Shown here: piece after piece, positions 6,196 to 7,108 of the stretch
Numbering within the stretch: the stretch's first letter is position 1
How the letters are laid out: each line of letters opens with the position of its first letter
From: Clostridiales bacterium UBA6330
GTDB taxonomy: Bacteria; Bacillota; Clostridia; Oscillospirales; CAG-272
DNA: 7,108 nucleotides
NCBI GenBank assembly: GCA_002438075.1
Contig: DJSQ01000061.1
Span: forward strand, 1-7,108
Direction: 5' to 3'
Translations under genes and position numbers: made by a program
The notes under the pieces: model-generated
What the model saw: only the letters and a program-made list of their open reading frames with translations
Told to the model about the DNA's origin: nothing
Database searches by the model: none

Positions 6196-6996
6196 ATGGA
6201 ATCATTTGAGGATTACGGGCAAGGGCTGAAGGTGGACGAATTTCGGTCACTGGACCGAAATACGGGCGGGCAGTTCCATCTGCACCCGCATTATGAATTG
6301 CTGATTTGCACGTACCCGCCGACGATATCGACCATCCTGTGCGACCAGCGGGTTGTCACCGACTACCCGATTGCCCTGCTGGTCTCGCCGTTTGTGCCGC
6401 ATTACGCGGGCACGGTGGGGGATGACGGCGGCTGTCTCAAGCGCAGGACGGTGCTGTATTTCGGCGAGGAGGTAGTGAAGGATTGCGGCATATCGGTTGG
6501 GACAAAGGACCTGCTGGGCGGTGGCGCGGCGTGCATTTACGATATGCGGACGTACTTTGGGCGGATGCGGGAGTACGCCGAGCGGGTGGAGCAGATGACC
6601 GACAGTCGGGAGGCGCGGAACCTGCTGGGGTTGATGCTGCACCTGATGTGGACCCACCGCGAGCGGCGGCTCGTTGTGATGAATCGTCCCGACGATTACA
6701 TCCTGAAGGTGATAGACTACGTATCGGCGAATCTGGACCGCAAGCTGACGGCGGACATCATTGCGGCGGACTTTTTTGTCTCGCGTGACAAGCTGAAAAA
6801 GGACTTTAAGCGCAGCACGTACACGAACATTGGCGATTTCGTGCAGGAGATGCGCCTGAACCGCGCGAAGGAGCTATTACGGAAGAAGGTGCCCGTGAAC
6901 GAGGTCATTCGGCAGTGCGGGTACGAGAGCAGCTCGTATTTCTTCAAGCGCTTCAAGGAGGCAACCGGCAAAACCCCTTTGCAGTTCGGGAAGTAG
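6196..6996 (+). CDS. AraC-family transcriptional regulator
   Basis: A 266-residue DNA-binding regulator. The C-terminal AraC/XylS domain (about 165-264) has two helix-turn-helix units: the first around KLTADIIAADFFVSRDKLKK (183-202), the second around VPVNEVIRQCGYESSSYFFK (232-251), ending in the family signature FKRFKEATGKTPLQF (250-264). The N-terminal half looks like a cupin sensor domain, with the clustered histidines FHLHPHYELLI (27-37) typical of small-molecule-sensing members; the ligand cannot be told. I chose the ATG at 6196 because AAAGGAGG (6183-6190) lies five bases upstream; a longer in-frame form from TTG 6163 would begin inside the terminator tail and has no binding site. It is separated from ftsH by a terminator and is probably not part of that operon. 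Such regulators usually control an adjacent gene set, which here would lie beyond the right edge. Confidence 0.93.
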   Translation: MESFEDYGQGLKVDEFRSLDRNTGGQFHLHPHYELLICTYPPTISTILCDQRVVTDYPIALLVSPFVPHYAGTVGDDGGCLKRRTVLYFGEEVVKDCGISVGTKDLLGGGAACIYDMRTYFGRMREYAERVEQMTDSREARNLLGLMLHLMWTHRERRLVVMNRPDDYILKVIDYVSANLDRKLTADIIAADFFVSRDKLKKDFKRSTYTNIGDFVQEMRLNRAKELLRKKVPVNEVIRQCGYESSSYFFKRFKEATGKTPLQFGK

Positions 6997-7016
6997 TGGG
7001 GGGGGAGGTATGAAGG

Positions 7017-7106
7017 CTTTGCAGAGTGCGGCTCCGCGCCCCTTTGGTGGGTGGGACGCGCGGAACGACACGCGGGACGTTCCCTACGGATTACGACCCT
7101 GCAAAG
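7017..7106. repeat. Nested inverted repeats, probable dispersed element
   Basis: The stretch after the AraC gene is bounded by an 8-bp inverted repeat, CTTTGCAG (7017-7024) and CTGCAAAG (7099-7106). Inside it lie GCGG-CT-CCGC (7028-7037) and GGAACG (7062-7067) with CGTTCC (7078-7083), the latter followed by CTACGG. The form GGAACG-variable-CGTTCCCTAC resembles palindromic intergenic repeats I recall from gut Clostridia. A reading frame from ATG 7010 stays open to the window end (33 codons), but its ribosome binding site is only one base away and the product matches nothing I know, so I treat the stretch as non-coding. The window ends here, so the element may continue. Confidence 0.4.
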
Positions 7107-7108
7107 TG

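Noticed and set aside
6998..7005. Run of eight G as a programmed slippage site
   Set aside because: It lies after the AraC stop codon, so slippage there would not alter a known protein.
7010..7108. Possible start of a further gene (ATG at 7010, open for 33 codons to the edge)
   Set aside because: The GGAGG lies only one base from the ATG, the peptide is unlike any family I know, and the segment is full of inverted repeats. A real truncated gene cannot be excluded because the window ends.

Overview
The window reads as a chromosomal housekeeping block from a GC-rich member of the Clostridia. The Oscillospiraceae (Ruminococcaceae) of the gut are my best guess. This rests on strong Shine-Dalgarno sequences, tight gene packing, protein sequences of Firmicutes type, high G+C (42 of 60 bases in 2221-2280 by my count), and palindromic non-coding elements of a style I associate with such genomes. 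The placement is an inference; I could not search a database.

Layout. Positions 1-205 are probably non-coding: a hairpin at 82-102, then a compact palindromic element (about 109-187) that ends against the ribosome binding site of the first gene. Five genes follow on the plus strand, almost without gaps: rplI (ribosomal protein L9), dnaB (replicative helicase, called dnaC in Bacillus), tilS (tRNA-Ile lysidine synthetase), hpt (hypoxanthine phosphoribosyltransferase) and ftsH (membrane AAA+ protease). dnaB and tilS overlap by 4 bases (GTGA), tilS and hpt overlap by 26 bases, and hpt and ftsH are 23 bases apart. A GC-rich hairpin with a T-rich tail after ftsH (6124-6164) probably ends the operon. 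A separate AraC-family regulator (6196-6996) follows, then a second structured, probably repetitive, non-coding stretch (about 7017-7106) at the right edge.

How the genes fit together. The block joins two conserved Firmicutes neighbourhoods, rplI-dnaB and tilS-hpt-ftsH, into one apparent transcription unit. They serve translation, replication, tRNA decoding, purine salvage and membrane protein quality control. In Bacillus subtilis TilS and HprT have been reported to act together as an activator of ftsH, so the preserved order may have regulatory meaning.

The most unusual spot is an AT-rich island inside tilS (about 3101-3196; 17 of 60 bases G+C in 3121-3180). It falls in the variable linker before the C-terminal domain. 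It holds a perfect extended -10 promoter motif on the plus strand, a second one facing the other way on the minus strand, and one DnaA-box-like sequence. I read it as a candidate internal promoter for hpt-ftsH. I see no defence system, mobile-element gene, CRISPR array, tRNA or rRNA, and nothing that amounts to a new multi-gene system.
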